Below are positions 24,082 to 31,842 of a stretch of DNA of 34,924 bases, in pieces. The translations under genes and the position numbers were made by a program. The stretch comes from Candidatus Latescibacterota bacterium (lineage in GTDB: Bacteria > Latescibacterota > UBA2968 > UBA8231): NCBI GenBank assembly GCA_020852055.1, contig JADZBP010000086.1:1-34924 (forward strand). The letters run 5' to 3'. Below the pieces are notes generated by a model that had not been told where the DNA came from, ran no database searches, and was given only the letters and a program-made list of their open reading frames with translations. Position 1 is the first letter of the stretch, and each line of letters begins with the position of its first letter.

Positions 24082-25230
24082 TTGACCCTCACTGAAAAGA
24101 TCCGCGTCCGGGCCGGGGAACTGGGATTCGGGCTGGTGGGTTTTGCGCCGGCCGACCCGCTGGAGGGGGCGGCGTATTATGCCCGCTGGGTGGCGCTGGG
24201 GTACGCCGGACAGATGGGGTACCTGGAGCGGAATGTGGAGAAGCGGGCCGATCCGCGGCAACTGCTGCCCGGCGCCCGCAGTGTGGTGTGTGTGGGCATG
24301 CAGTACTTTCAGGAATCCGCCCCCAAAACCAGTTCGCTGGCGGGGCGGATTTCCTGTTATGCCCGCGGCGAGGACTACCACGAACTGATCGCCGACCGGC
24401 TCGCCCAACTGTTGGACTTCGTCCAGGCCGAGGCCGGGACGGAGGTGGCGGGTCGGGCTTACGTGGATACCGCCCCGGTGTTGGAGCGCGAGTTGGCCCG
24501 CCGCGCCGGGTTGGGCTGGTGGGGCAAGAACACCTGCCTGATCGCCGGGAAGGCCGGCTCTTATTTTTTCCTTGGCGAACTGCTGCTCGACCTGGGACTG
24601 GACTACGACCAGCCGGCCACTGATCACTGCGGCACCTGCACCCGCTGCCTCGACGCCTGCCCCACCCAGGCCTTCCCCGCGCCCTATGTGCTCGACGCCC
24701 GCCGCTGCATCTCCTATCTGACTATCGAACTGAAGGTGGATATCCCCGAAGACTTGCGCGCCGGCATGGGAGACTGGATCTTCGGCTGCGATATCTGCCA
24801 GCAGGTCTGCCCCTGGAACCGCAGGGCCCTGCCTGCCGCCGAGCCGGCCTTCGGGGGGCCCGACCGAGACAATCCCTCGCTGCCCGAGTTGCTGGCCCTG
24901 GATCAGGAGGGGTTCGCCGACCGTTTCCGCCACAGCCCGCTCAAGCGGGCCAAGCGGCGCGGCCTGCTGCGCAACGCGGCCGTGGCCCTGGGCAACAGCG
25001 GCGACCTGCGGGCCGTGCCGGCGCTGGTGCGGGCCCTGGCCGATGTCGAGCCGCTGGTGCGGGCGCACGCGACCTGGGCCCTGGGCCGACTAGGAGGTCT
25101 GGAGGCGCGGGCGGCCCTGGAGGCTGCGCTGGCCACCGAAACGGATACCCAGGTTGTGGGGGAACTGACCGCAGCCTTAGCCGAGGAGAGGAAAAATGAA
25201 CGACGCGATTATCCAACTGAAGGCCGCTGA
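24082..25230 (+). CDS. queG: Epoxyqueuosine reductase
   Basis: 382-residue cobalamin/iron-sulfur enzyme for the last step of queuosine synthesis in tRNA. Catalytic Asp129 in VDTAPVLERELA, LGWWGKNTCLI, then a ferredoxin-like pair of [4Fe-4S] clusters: CGTCTRCLDACP (Cys183, 186, 189, 193) and CDICQQVCPWN (Cys236, 239, 243), with Cys209 completing a cluster. HEAT-like repeats form the C-terminal end (LRAVPALVRALADVEPLVRA). Start is TTG at 24082, with no ATG or GTG near enough and little Shine-Dalgarno. It follows rseP by 6 bases and overlaps the GNAT gene by 35 bases. Other queuosine genes are not in the window. Confidence 0.95.
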   Translation: MTLTEKIRVRAGELGFGLVGFAPADPLEGAAYYARWVALGYAGQMGYLERNVEKRADPRQLLPGARSVVCVGMQYFQESAPKTSSLAGRISCYARGEDYHELIADRLAQLLDFVQAEAGTEVAGRAYVDTAPVLERELARRAGLGWWGKNTCLIAGKAGSYFFLGELLLDLGLDYDQPATDHCGTCTRCLDACPTQAFPAPYVLDARRCISYLTIELKVDIPEDLRAGMGDWIFGCDICQQVCPWNRRALPAAEPAFGGPDRDNPSLPELLALDQEGFADRFRHSPLKRAKRRGLLRNAAVALGNSGDLRAVPALVRALADVEPLVRAHATWALGRLGGLEARAALEAALATETDTQVVGELTAALAEERKNERRDYPTEGR

Positions 25231-26347
25231 TTTCGACGAGGGGCTGGATTTCCTCAACCTGGTGTTCAGCGGCCATGCCCCCACGGATTTCGCCAAACTG
25301 CTGCCGGTGCTCTACCGGCCCACCGACGAGCACCTGGGGTGTAACTTCGCCATCCGCCAGCAAGGGCGGATCAGGGCGGTGGTCGGCCTTTTTCCGCTGG
25401 AGTGGCAGGTGGGGCCGACCCGGTTGCGGGTGGCCGGCATCGGCGGGGTCTCCACCCATCCCAATTACCGCAACAGCAATCTGATGAAACGCCTCATGCA
25501 GCACTGCGTGGCCCAGATGCAGGCGCAGGGGTACCACCTCTCCTGGCTGGGCGGCCAGCGCCAGCGCTATCTCTACTACGGGTACGAACGCTGCGGCGTG
25601 GGGGTGTCGCTGTCGCTGAGCCGGTCCAATCTCAAACACTGCTTCTCCGGCGAGCCGGCGCTGCGCTTCGAACCCCTGGCTGCCGATGACCAGGCCCGGC
25701 TGGCCCGCGCCCGGGAATTACACGACGCCCAGCCCTCCCGCGCCGGGCGCGTGCCCGCCGACTTTCATCTCTACCTGGTCAGTTGGCAGCATCGTCCCTT
25801 TGCCGCCCTGGATGCCAGTGGCCGCATGGTCGGGTACCTGGTGGCCAACGCCAAAGGCGACACCGTGGCTGAGCTAGTGGGGGAGAGCGACGAGATCGCC
25901 GTGGAGATGGCCCGCTCCTGGGCGGTGCGCGGCGACCAGGGCATCAACCTCGATCTCAATCCGGGAGCCCTCGGCCTGATCCGCTGGCTGAGCCAGTACT
26001 GCGAAGGGGTGAATACCCACGCCACCGGCAACTGGCAGATCTTTGCCTGGGAGGAGGTGCTGGGGGCGCTGCTGCAACTGCGGCGGACAGCGGGGCCCCT
26101 ACCTGCCGGCCGGGTGGTGGTGGGCATCGAGGGGTACGGCGGTCTGGCTCTGGAGGTGGAGGGGGAACAGACCCGCGTGACCCGCACCGACGAGCAGCCG
26201 GTGTTTGCCGGCGAGGCGGCGCTGATGCTGCGCCTGCTCTGCGGCCCGCTGCCGCCCTCGCAGGTGGTGGCGCTGCCGCCTGCCGCGGCGCTGCTGGAGG
26301 CTTGGTGCCCGTTGCCGCTGTACTGGGCCAGGCAGGACGGGGTCTAG
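25196..26347 (+). CDS. GNAT-fold N-acetyltransferase-like protein (Eis-like architecture)
   Basis: 383 residues. The N-terminal domain resembles a GNAT fold, with IRAVVGLFPLEWQVGP followed by RVAGIGGVSTHPNYRNSNLM and KRLMQHCVAQMQAQGYH; a second GNAT-like half (about 175-285) and a C-terminal domain (about 290-375, FAGEAALMLRLLCG) recall the Eis layout. The acetyl-CoA pyrophosphate loop normally reads R/Q-x-x-G-x-G/A; here it is RNSNLM, so acetyl-CoA binding may be altered. A strong GAGGAGAGG precedes the ATG, which lies 35 bases inside queG. The substrate is unknown. It is the final gene of the plus-strand run. Confidence 0.75.
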   Translation: MNDAIIQLKAADFDEGLDFLNLVFSGHAPTDFAKLLPVLYRPTDEHLGCNFAIRQQGRIRAVVGLFPLEWQVGPTRLRVAGIGGVSTHPNYRNSNLMKRLMQHCVAQMQAQGYHLSWLGGQRQRYLYYGYERCGVGVSLSLSRSNLKHCFSGEPALRFEPLAADDQARLARARELHDAQPSRAGRVPADFHLYLVSWQHRPFAALDASGRMVGYLVANAKGDTVAELVGESDEIAVEMARSWAVRGDQGINLDLNPGALGLIRWLSQYCEGVNTHATGNWQIFAWEEVLGALLQLRRTAGPLPAGRVVVGIEGYGGLALEVEGEQTRVTRTDEQPVFAGEAALMLRLLCGPLPPSQVVALPPAAALLEAWCPLPLYWARQDGV

Positions 26348-26422
26348 GCCCCGATCCTGGTGGTGCCGGGCGCCCAGCGCTGCCCGCGCTCGGGCCGACA
26401 GACCGAGTTATGAAACAGCTTC

Positions 26423-26974
26423 TTAGTCGGCTGCCTGGGGGGCGCTGAAGGCTTTGCTGTAGTAGCCCGAAGGGTCGAAACAGCAGACCCGCCGCTTTCC
26501 CGCGGCGAGCTGGTCACAGGCGCTGCCCACCCGTTTTGCCCGGGTCGCCGCCTGTTTGGCGGAGGTGATCCAGTGGATCCAGTCCAGACGGGCGACGGCG
26601 GTGGTGTCGTCCCAGACCGCCCGCGCCTCGGGACAGGCAGCCAGCGCTTCGCGCAGATCCGCTGGCACTTCGGGTTCGGGTTCCTGCGCCACCGGCTGGA
26701 TCGCGAGGGCGACCACGTCGCCGATGGCCGCGCCGGCGGCTGCGAGCAGCGCCCGATCTACCCCTAACCAGTGGCTCAGCTGGCCGTCCGGCTCGAGTGT
26801 CGCCTGGAAGCCGTGGCCGTTGAGGGTGCCCTCCACCGTTGTCCTGCCTCGCCGGGGGAGGGTGGCGCTCACCTCCTTTGGCAGCACCACAAAAGCCCAC
26901 GGGGTTTCGCGGTCCGCCTTTGCCGGGCGCAGTAGTTTGGCCTCGAACCGAGGTGGGGGGGCGTCGGGGTTCAT
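26423..26974 (-). CDS. YdeI/OmpD-associated family protein with DUF1905-like domain
   Basis: 183 residues. The N-terminal barrel-like domain (RFEAKLLRPAKADRETPWAF, then LNGHGFQATLEPDGQ) resembles DUF1905. The C-terminal part has the YdeI tail pattern of an Ala-rich helix, WDDTTAVARLDWIHWITSAK and a basic TRAKRV segment. Such proteins have been loosely linked to stress and bacteriocin tolerance, without a known mechanism. ATG 26974 is used; GGAGGA lies 11 bases upstream and touches another ATG that opens a four-codon frame ending at ATGA, overlapping this start. Convergent with the GNAT gene. Confidence 0.72.
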   Translation of the reverse strand: MNPDAPPPRFEAKLLRPAKADRETPWAFVVLPKEVSATLPRRGRTTVEGTLNGHGFQATLEPDGQLSHWLGVDRALLAAAGAAIGDVVALAIQPVAQEPEPEVPADLREALAACPEARAVWDDTTAVARLDWIHWITSAKQAATRAKRVGSACDQLAAGKRRVCCFDPSGYYSKAFSAPQAAD

Positions 26975-27082
26975 GCTCGATCCATTCCTCCAGGGGCCCA
27001 ACGAGGTGAGCGGTGACCAGGCCTGCGGTGCCGGTGCGGCGATCTGCCGAGAGACGGAGAATGGTTGGGCATCCACCCTCGC

Positions 27083-27526
27083 CTACTGCGGAATTTCGGG
27101 TTCCACTAACATGGCCAGCTGTATCAGGGACTCCTGCCATCCGAGATAACACATCTCCAAGGGGATCGCGGCTGGAATGCCTTCCTGCACAATACTCAGT
27201 TCGGTGCCGCATGAAACCGGCTTGAGCCGGATCTCAACCTGCAGGACGCCTGGCAGGTTCGGATCATCAAACCGGTCGGTATAGCGGAGCAGTTCATTGG
27301 GAACCAGCTCCAGATATTCGCCGCCGAAGGAATGACTTTGTTGGGTGGTGAAGTTGGTGAAAGATATCCTGAAGGTCCCGCCAACCTTGGGCTCCAGATG
27401 ATGAACCGTGCAGGTAAACCCACAGGGGGGAATCCATTTTGCCATTGCTTCCGGTGTGGTGAATGCCCGATATACCCGCTCCGGTGGAGCTTTCAGGATT
27501 CGGTGAAGACGAACCGCGCCAGCCAT
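27083..27526 (-). CDS. SRPBCC/AHSA1-type START-fold protein
   Basis: 147 residues with the AHSA1 pattern: LHRILKAPPERVYRAFTTPE, AMAKWIPPCGFTCTVHHLEP, GGTFRISFTNF, GGEYLELVPNELLRYTDRF, LSIVQEGIP and a final YLGWQESLIQLAMLVE. The fold binds hydrophobic ligands; the role is unassigned. ATG 27526 has AGGAG upstream; ATG-type start at 27547 would add seven residues. This gene and its flank look markedly less GC-rich, with more A/T third bases than neighbours, which suggests recent acquisition. Confidence 0.82.
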   Translation of the reverse strand: MAGAVRLHRILKAPPERVYRAFTTPEAMAKWIPPCGFTCTVHHLEPKVGGTFRISFTNFTTQQSHSFGGEYLELVPNELLRYTDRFDDPNLPGVLQVEIRLKPVSCGTELSIVQEGIPAAIPLEMCYLGWQESLIQLAMLVEPEIPQ

Positions 27527-27690
27527 GCAGGTTTTCTCCTGTCGCAATGGGTTGAGGGAAACGTTCCGACCCTGATGTGACTACAATACCACCCACATAC
27601 TACCGTCACAAGAAAAAAAGCGATACCCCGAAAAACCAGCCGCGAGTCCCCTCGACTGCGGGCGCGTCCCTGCCGCATCCTCCCAGCAGC

Positions 27691-27734
27691 AAAAGAAAAA
27701 GGGCCAGGCGGAAGAAGATCCCCGCACCTGGCCC
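27691..27734 (-). terminator. Intrinsic terminator of the thuA-dehydrogenase operon
   Basis: On the minus strand an 8-base-pair GC stem (GGGCCAGG at 27734-27727 with CCTGGCCC at 27708-27701), 18-base loop, followed at once by TTTTTCTTTT. It begins 20 bases beyond the dehydrogenase stop codon. This is the clearest terminator in the window. Confidence 0.85.
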
Positions 27735-27753
27735 GCGTCTTTGCTCCAGGAAC

Positions 27754-28743
27754 TCAGTCTTTCAGAAAACCTCTTACCCGCGGATGGTCCAGCACTTCGT
27801 GGTTGAGCACGTGGGCCGGGGTTTTGCCCGCGATGGCGTCGGCCACCTGGCCGATGGTGCGGCGGTCTAGGCGGATGGTGGACTGCACGGTGATGCCGGC
27901 GTTGTGGTTGGTGCAGATGATGCGGGGATGGTCTTTGTGGATGGCGCGCGGGCCGTTCACCGGATCGTCGACCACGTAGTAGCAGAGCTTCTCCTCGCGG
28001 ATGGCCCGGTTCACTGCCTGGTCGTCGACCAGGTTGCCGCGCGAGGGGTTGATCAGCGAGGCGTGGGGCTGCATGGCGCAGAGCAGGTCGTAGGTGACCA
28101 CGGTCTGGTCGCCCGAGACGTGCAGGGTGACGGTGTCGCACTGCTCGAAGAGGGCGCGCGGGTGATCAACCGCCTCGGCGCCGAGACTGGCGGCCAGTTC
28201 CTTGATGTCGGGCCGCACATCGTAGACCAGCAGCCGGCCCCCCGCCCCCAGCAGGGGTTTAGCGCGCCGGGCCACGGCCTGGCCGATACGACCCAACCCG
28301 TAGATGCCCAGGGTGGAATCCTGCGCCTCGTAGGTGCGAATGATGGAGAAGTCGCCGCTGTGGGAGAGGCGGTTGAGGGTGTAGACCCGTTTGAGGGTGG
28401 CCAGCCACTGGGTGATGGCGTACTCGGCCACGGTCTCCATGTGCTCGGGGGCCACGGTGATCAGCACCCCGTTCTTGGTCGCCCCCGCCACGTTCACCTT
28501 GTCGAAACCCACCCCCCAGCGGGCGATGACGCGCAGGTCCTGGCCCTCGGTATAGAAGCCGTCGTGGACCACCGCCGAGTCGGCGATCACCCCGATGACC
28601 CCCTTGGCCTTATCAGGCGTCAGGTCGCCGGTGTAGTACTCGAGGTCGGCCAGGGCCGCAAACTCCTTGAGCATCACCTGCCGCTGGGGCGTGTCGAACT
28701 GGGGATTGGTGAAGATGGGCGAAAGCAGGACCTGGTAGCGCAT
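27754..28743 (-). CDS. D-2-hydroxyacid dehydrogenase family protein
   Basis: 329-residue NAD-dependent dehydrogenase of the phosphoglycerate/glyoxylate-reductase type. GLGRIG (149-154) for NAD; catalytic Arg235 in NPSRGNLVDD; catalytic His280 in TNHNAGITVQS, with Asn where a Pro usually precedes His. The conserved Glu expected about 29 residues after the Arg (near 264) is absent: the segment reads VDDPVNGP. The catalytic triad is therefore incomplete, so activity or substrate may differ. It follows the ThuA-like gene by 9 bases, is transcribed with it, and ends at a clear terminator. Substrate not identifiable. Confidence 0.86.
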   Translation of the reverse strand: MRYQVLLSPIFTNPQFDTPQRQVMLKEFAALADLEYYTGDLTPDKAKGVIGVIADSAVVHDGFYTEGQDLRVIARWGVGFDKVNVAGATKNGVLITVAPEHMETVAEYAITQWLATLKRVYTLNRLSHSGDFSIIRTYEAQDSTLGIYGLGRIGQAVARRAKPLLGAGGRLLVYDVRPDIKELAASLGAEAVDHPRALFEQCDTVTLHVSGDQTVVTYDLLCAMQPHASLINPSRGNLVDDQAVNRAIREEKLCYYVVDDPVNGPRAIHKDHPRIICTNHNAGITVQSTIRLDRRTIGQVADAIAGKTPAHVLNHEVLDHPRVRGFLKD

Positions 28744-28752
28744 GGGTGGGTC

Positions 28753-29376
28753 TCACTCCTCCATCGCAGCCCACATGACGCCCTGGAGCAGCATCTTGCG
28801 GAAGATGAGGTTGCCGCAGGCGCGCACGTCGTGGCCCAGAGCCAGATAGAAGACGCGGCCCTTGCCGTGGCTCTTGGTCCACGCCACCGGCACGGCATCA
28901 CCCTTCCACAGCGCGCTGGCCAGCACGTGCACCCGCGGATCGTAGGAAACGATATACTGCTCGTCGGTGACCCAGAACTCCTCCTCGATGCCCTGCACGA
29001 TGAGGTGATCGGGGTCCTTGATGCTCACCTGGTACTGGCGGTAGCGCGGATGGGTGATGAAGTGGCCGCCCACCAGGTTGCGGTAGTCGGGGTCGTCGCG
29101 GAAGGAATCGGCGGCGCTGTGGATGCCCACGAAGCCTTTGCCCGAGGCCAGCCACTTGGAGAGGCTGTCGCGCTGGGCGTCGGTGATGGTGCCCACGGTG
29201 TAGTGGAAGACCAGCACGTCGTACCCATCGAGATTTTCGAGGGCGGACAGGTCGTTCTGCACGGTGTGGGTTTCCACGATTTCGGCGGCGCTCAGGGCTT
29301 CGACCAGTTCGGGTTGGATGCCTTTCCAGTCGTGGATCTCGCCGCCACCAAATACCATGGTCTTGATCTTTTTCAT
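28753..29376 (-). CDS. ThuA-like domain protein
   Basis: 207-residue single-domain protein with the class I glutamine-amidotransferase-like fold of ThuA. Motifs: VFGGGEIHDW at the start, YDVLVFHYTVGTITDAQRDSL, GKGFVGIHSAADSF, GGHFITHPRY and a final GRVFYLALGHDVRACGN. It lacks a signal peptide and cytochrome domain found in large environmental ThuA proteins. ThuA of rhizobia is involved in trehalose and disaccharide oxidation with ThuB, a Gfo/Idh enzyme; here the partner is a D-2-hydroxyacid dehydrogenase. A consensus-like promoter lies directly upstream. Confidence 0.88.
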   Translation of the reverse strand: MKKIKTMVFGGGEIHDWKGIQPELVEALSAAEIVETHTVQNDLSALENLDGYDVLVFHYTVGTITDAQRDSLSKWLASGKGFVGIHSAADSFRDDPDYRNLVGGHFITHPRYRQYQVSIKDPDHLIVQGIEEEFWVTDEQYIVSYDPRVHVLASALWKGDAVPVAWTKSHGKGRVFYLALGHDVRACGNLIFRKMLLQGVMWAAMEE

Positions 29377-29399
29377 CGCCAGCTCACTTTCGCCAAAGG

Positions 29400-29428
29400 A
29401 TTATAGAATCCGGGCCCGGCAGCATCAA
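29400..29428 (-). promoter_or_regulatory. Promoter of the thuA-dehydrogenase operon
   Basis: Minus strand TTGATG (29428-29423), exactly 17 bases, perfect TATAAT (29405-29400). Predicted start near 29393, leaving a 17-base leader to the ThuA-like ATG. Confidence 0.78.
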
Positions 29429-29441
29429 GATGGGGCTGCCG
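29417..29441. promoter_or_regulatory. Inverted repeat overlapping the thuA promoter -35
   Basis: Perfect 7-base arms CGGCAGC (29417-29423) and GCTGCCG (29435-29441) with an 11-base spacer. It overlaps the -35 element of the downstream operon and follows the lactonase stop by about 40 bases. It could be an operator, or a hairpin at the end of the lactonase message, though no T-run follows. Confidence 0.45.
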
Positions 29442-29482
29442 CTCTCTACCAAATAATCACAAGCATTCATCCAACCGCCAGC

Positions 29483-30493
29483 CTATCCCAGTTGCAGGGG
29501 CAAGACCCAGGTGGGGGCTTTGCCCACGGTATAGGTCTCGATGGGCGCCAGTTGGCCGCTGGTGGGGTCGATGCGGTACGCGGCCAGTCGGCCGCTGGCC
29601 TGCCCGGCGGCGTACAGGTACTGGCCTCGGGGGTCGAGATTGAAGTCCCGGGGCGTTGCTTCGGTGGGCTGCTGGCCCAGCGACTGGAGCCGGCCGGTAT
29701 TGTCGATGGCGTAGACGGCGAGGCTGTCGTGGCCGCGATTGGAGGCATAGAGGAACTTCCCCTCCGGGTGAATGCGGATCTGGGCGCAGGTGTTCTCGCC
29801 GGCAAAGCCCTCCGGCAGGGTGGAGAGGGTCTGGAAGGGCGAGAGGGTGCCCTGGGTGGGGTCGAAGTGGTAGGCGGTGACGCTGGAGGCCTGCTCGTTG
29901 TCGAAATAGACCACCGGCAGGCCAGGATGGTAGACGTAGTGGCGCGGGCCCGTGTTGGCCAGGGGCACCACCTTGAAGAGCGGATTGGGACTCAGGTACC
30001 CGGTCTGCTCGTCGAAATGGAACTGCCAGATGGCATTGGTCTGGGCCACGTGGGGCAGAAAGGCGTAGCGGTTGGAGAGATCGGTGAAGATGGAGTGGGC
30101 GCAGGGCGCGGTGCTGAGCCACAGGACCGGCTGCTCCACGGCCACCCCCTGATCGTCGAGGCGGTGTACGGCGGTGGCTCCGGCGCCGTAATAAGCGGAG
30201 AGCAGGAAACGCCCGCGGCGGTCCACACTCAGACAGCAGGGGTCGGAGAGCAGGGGCACGCTGCCCAGGTGTTCCAACCGCCCGCTGTCCTGGGTGATGG
30301 CGAAGCTGGCCAGTTGGCGGGTGGAGCGCAGGCCGGCGTAGAGGTGGCGGCCGCTGGGGTCTGCGGCCAGGGGGCCGGGTGCGCCGCTGAGGGGCACGTC
30401 CTCGCGATGGCTGAGTTTGCCGGTATCCGGATTCAGGGTGTAGATGGCGATCTTGTTTTCGCCGTTCAGCGCCAGATAGAGATAGGTGGCCAT
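29483..30493 (-). CDS. Lactonase-type seven-bladed beta-propeller protein, copy 2
   Basis: 336 residues of the 6-phosphogluconolactonase (Pgl)/YVTN-like propeller family. Blade repeats are visible: YLYLALNGENKIAIYTLNPD, GRHLYAGLRSTRQLASFAI, GRFLLSAYYGAGATAVHRLD, RHYVYHPGLPVVYFDNEQAS, GKFLYASNRGHDSLAVYAID and GQYLYAAGQASGRLAAYRID. No signal peptide is seen, so it is probably cytoplasmic. It may hydrolyse a sugar lactone. ATG 30493 has GAGGA 5 bases upstream. The reading frame stays open far upstream across its paralog, but that stretch is not coding. Eight bases separate it from the paralog, with which it shares an identical 40-base stretch. Confidence 0.85.
   Translation of the reverse strand: MATYLYLALNGENKIAIYTLNPDTGKLSHREDVPLSGAPGPLAADPSGRHLYAGLRSTRQLASFAITQDSGRLEHLGSVPLLSDPCCLSVDRRGRFLLSAYYGAGATAVHRLDDQGVAVEQPVLWLSTAPCAHSIFTDLSNRYAFLPHVAQTNAIWQFHFDEQTGYLSPNPLFKVVPLANTGPRHYVYHPGLPVVYFDNEQASSVTAYHFDPTQGTLSPFQTLSTLPEGFAGENTCAQIRIHPEGKFLYASNRGHDSLAVYAIDNTGRLQSLGQQPTEATPRDFNLDPRGQYLYAAGQASGRLAAYRIDPTSGQLAPIETYTVGKAPTWVLPLQLG
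29812..29851. repeat. 40-base direct repeat, copy A (within lactonase copy 2)
   Basis: Identical to 30837-30876, at a spacing of 1025 bases. Both encode the same propeller segment (TLSPFQTLSTLP). Exact identity here, amid more diverged flanks, suggests recent duplication, gene conversion or strong constraint. Confidence 0.9.
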
Positions 30494-30501
30494 GGCAGTC
30501 C

Positions 30502-31518
30502 TCACGCTTTCCCGGGGCTGAGGGGCAGCACCCAGTAGGGATTGGTGCCCACGGTGTAGCCCTCCAGGGGCGAGAGCCGGCCACTTGTGGGGTCGACTTT
30601 GTACGAGGCCAGCCGGTCGCCGCCCTGGCCGGCGGCGTAGAGGAAATGGCCCTGGTCGTCGAAGGCGAAGTGGGTCGGAGTCTTCTCGGTGGGCTGCTGG
30701 CCCAGCGAGGTCATCCGGCCCTGGGCGTCGAGGGCAAAACCAGCGAGGCTGTCGTGGCCGCGGTTGGCCGCGTATAGGGAACGGCCGCTGGGGTGGATGG
30801 CGATATGGGCGCAGGTGTTCTCGTGCGAGAAATCCGCCGGCAGGGTGGAGAGGGTCTGGAAGGGCGAGAGGGTGCCGTTGGCGGTGTCGAGGTGGTAGGC
30901 GGTGACGCTGGAACCCTGCTCGTTGTCGAAGTAGACCACCGGCAGGGTAGGATGGAAGACGTAGTGGCGCGGCCCGGCGCCCGGCAGGGGTTTGACCTTG
31001 GACACGCGGTTGGGTTCGAGCCGGCCGGTCTTGGCATCGAAGAGGTACTGAAAGATGACGTTGCTCTGGGAGACGTGGGGCACAAAGGCGAAGCGATTGG
31101 AGGGATCGGTGAGGATGGCGTGGGCGCAGCGGGCGGTGCTCAGCCATACCGCCGGTACCTCGCCCACCGAGCCGTCGGGGTTGAGCGGATGTACGGCGGC
31201 TGCTCCGCCGGTGTAATAAGCGGAGAGCAGGAAGCGGCCGGTCTGGTCCAGGCTGAGGAAGCAGGGCACGGCGCTGAGGGAGAGCAGCCCGAGGGGCTTG
31301 AGTTCGCCGCTCTGCGGGTCGATGGTGAAGCTGGCGATCTGGGAACTGCCCAGGGCCGCGTACAGGCAGCGCCGGGCGTGGTCCACGGCCAGGGGTGCCG
31401 CCCCGCCGGGCAGGGCGGTATCGCGCACGAAGGACAACACGCCGCTTGCCGGGTCCTGCGCGTAGCAGGCGATCTTGGCGGCGCTGGGAAGGCTGATATA
31501 GACGAAGTGCTTGCTCAT
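30502..31518 (-). CDS. Lactonase-type seven-bladed beta-propeller protein, copy 1
   Basis: 338-residue paralog of the neighbouring propeller protein, with the same blade order: KHFVYISLPSAAKIACYAQD, RRCLYAALGSSQIASFTID, GRFLLSAYYTGGAAAVHPLN, RHYVFHPTLPVVYFDNEQGS, GRSLYAANRGHDSLAGFALD and GHFLYAAGQGGDRLASYKVD. Shared residues include NEQ.SSVTAYH and ENTCA, where acidic and His side chains near the propeller axis would form the active site. N-terminal blades differ most between the two, so substrate preference may differ. ATG 31518 follows AGAGAGG. It starts 8 bases after the zinc-ribbon gene stop, consistent with one transcript for all three. Confidence 0.85.
   Translation of the reverse strand: MSKHFVYISLPSAAKIACYAQDPASGVLSFVRDTALPGGAAPLAVDHARRCLYAALGSSQIASFTIDPQSGELKPLGLLSLSAVPCFLSLDQTGRFLLSAYYTGGAAAVHPLNPDGSVGEVPAVWLSTARCAHAILTDPSNRFAFVPHVSQSNVIFQYLFDAKTGRLEPNRVSKVKPLPGAGPRHYVFHPTLPVVYFDNEQGSSVTAYHLDTANGTLSPFQTLSTLPADFSHENTCAHIAIHPSGRSLYAANRGHDSLAGFALDAQGRMTSLGQQPTEKTPTHFAFDDQGHFLYAAGQGGDRLASYKVDPTSGRLSPLEGYTVGTNPYWVLPLSPGKA
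30837..30876. repeat. 40-base direct repeat, copy B (within lactonase copy 1)
   Basis: Exact copy of 29812-29851 in the same orientation and codon phase. Confidence 0.9.
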
Positions 31519-31526
31519 GACCTCTC

Positions 31527-31781
31527 TCACTTTCTCGACATGCCTCGGGTGTAGACCTTGCCCTGGATGATCTTGTGGGCGGGCCGGCCTTCGATGAGGG
31601 CGTGGCGGGCGAATTCCTGGTGGCACTCCGGACATTTCAGATCGCCGGCAGTGTAATCCTCGGCGATGCGCTCGGGCCGGCACTTGACCAGCCCGCCCCG
31701 GCCGCCCTTGTAGTAGCGGTAGAGCAGGGTCCGGCACCGGGCGCAGTGGATGGAGATGGTGCGGATATCCTTGCGGGTCAT
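31527..31781 (-). CDS. Small zinc-ribbon protein
   Basis: 84 residues. Two Cys pairs fit one zinc ribbon: CARC (about residues 13-16) and CPEC (about 50-53), with an extra Cys in LVKCRPERI. The middle (LLYRYYKGGRGGLVKC) and the end (GRPAHKIIQGKVYTRGM) are strongly basic, as in a nucleic-acid or RNA-binding protein. I recognise the pattern as a conserved small family of unknown function. ATG 31781 has a weak GAGAA; ATG 31808 (adding nine residues) sits 6 bases after a predicted transcript start and is an alternative. It heads the zinc-ribbon-lactonase-lactonase run and is divergent from mlaE. Confidence 0.75.
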   Translation of the reverse strand: MTRKDIRTISIHCARCRTLLYRYYKGGRGGLVKCRPERIAEDYTAGDLKCPECHQEFARHALIEGRPAHKIIQGKVYTRGMSRK

Positions 31782-31842
31782 GCGGGTTTCTCGGAGAACC
31801 GGAGGCATCACTGCTGCTGAAACATGGGCCGGGAGGTGGTGG

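Noticed and set aside
22648-25068. Long open frame (about 806 codons) antisense to cdsA, rseP and queG
   Set aside because: Shadow of three recognised genes, with no domain motif of its own.
26348-26422. Imperfect GC inverted repeat between the convergent GNAT and YdeI genes as terminator
   Set aside because: Stem has mismatches and no T-run; too weak to report as a feature.
29483-31147. Apparent 554-residue protein joining both lactonase regions
   Set aside because: The upstream part is an out-of-frame reading of the paralog. The ATG at 30493 with its own Shine-Dalgarno starts the real protein.
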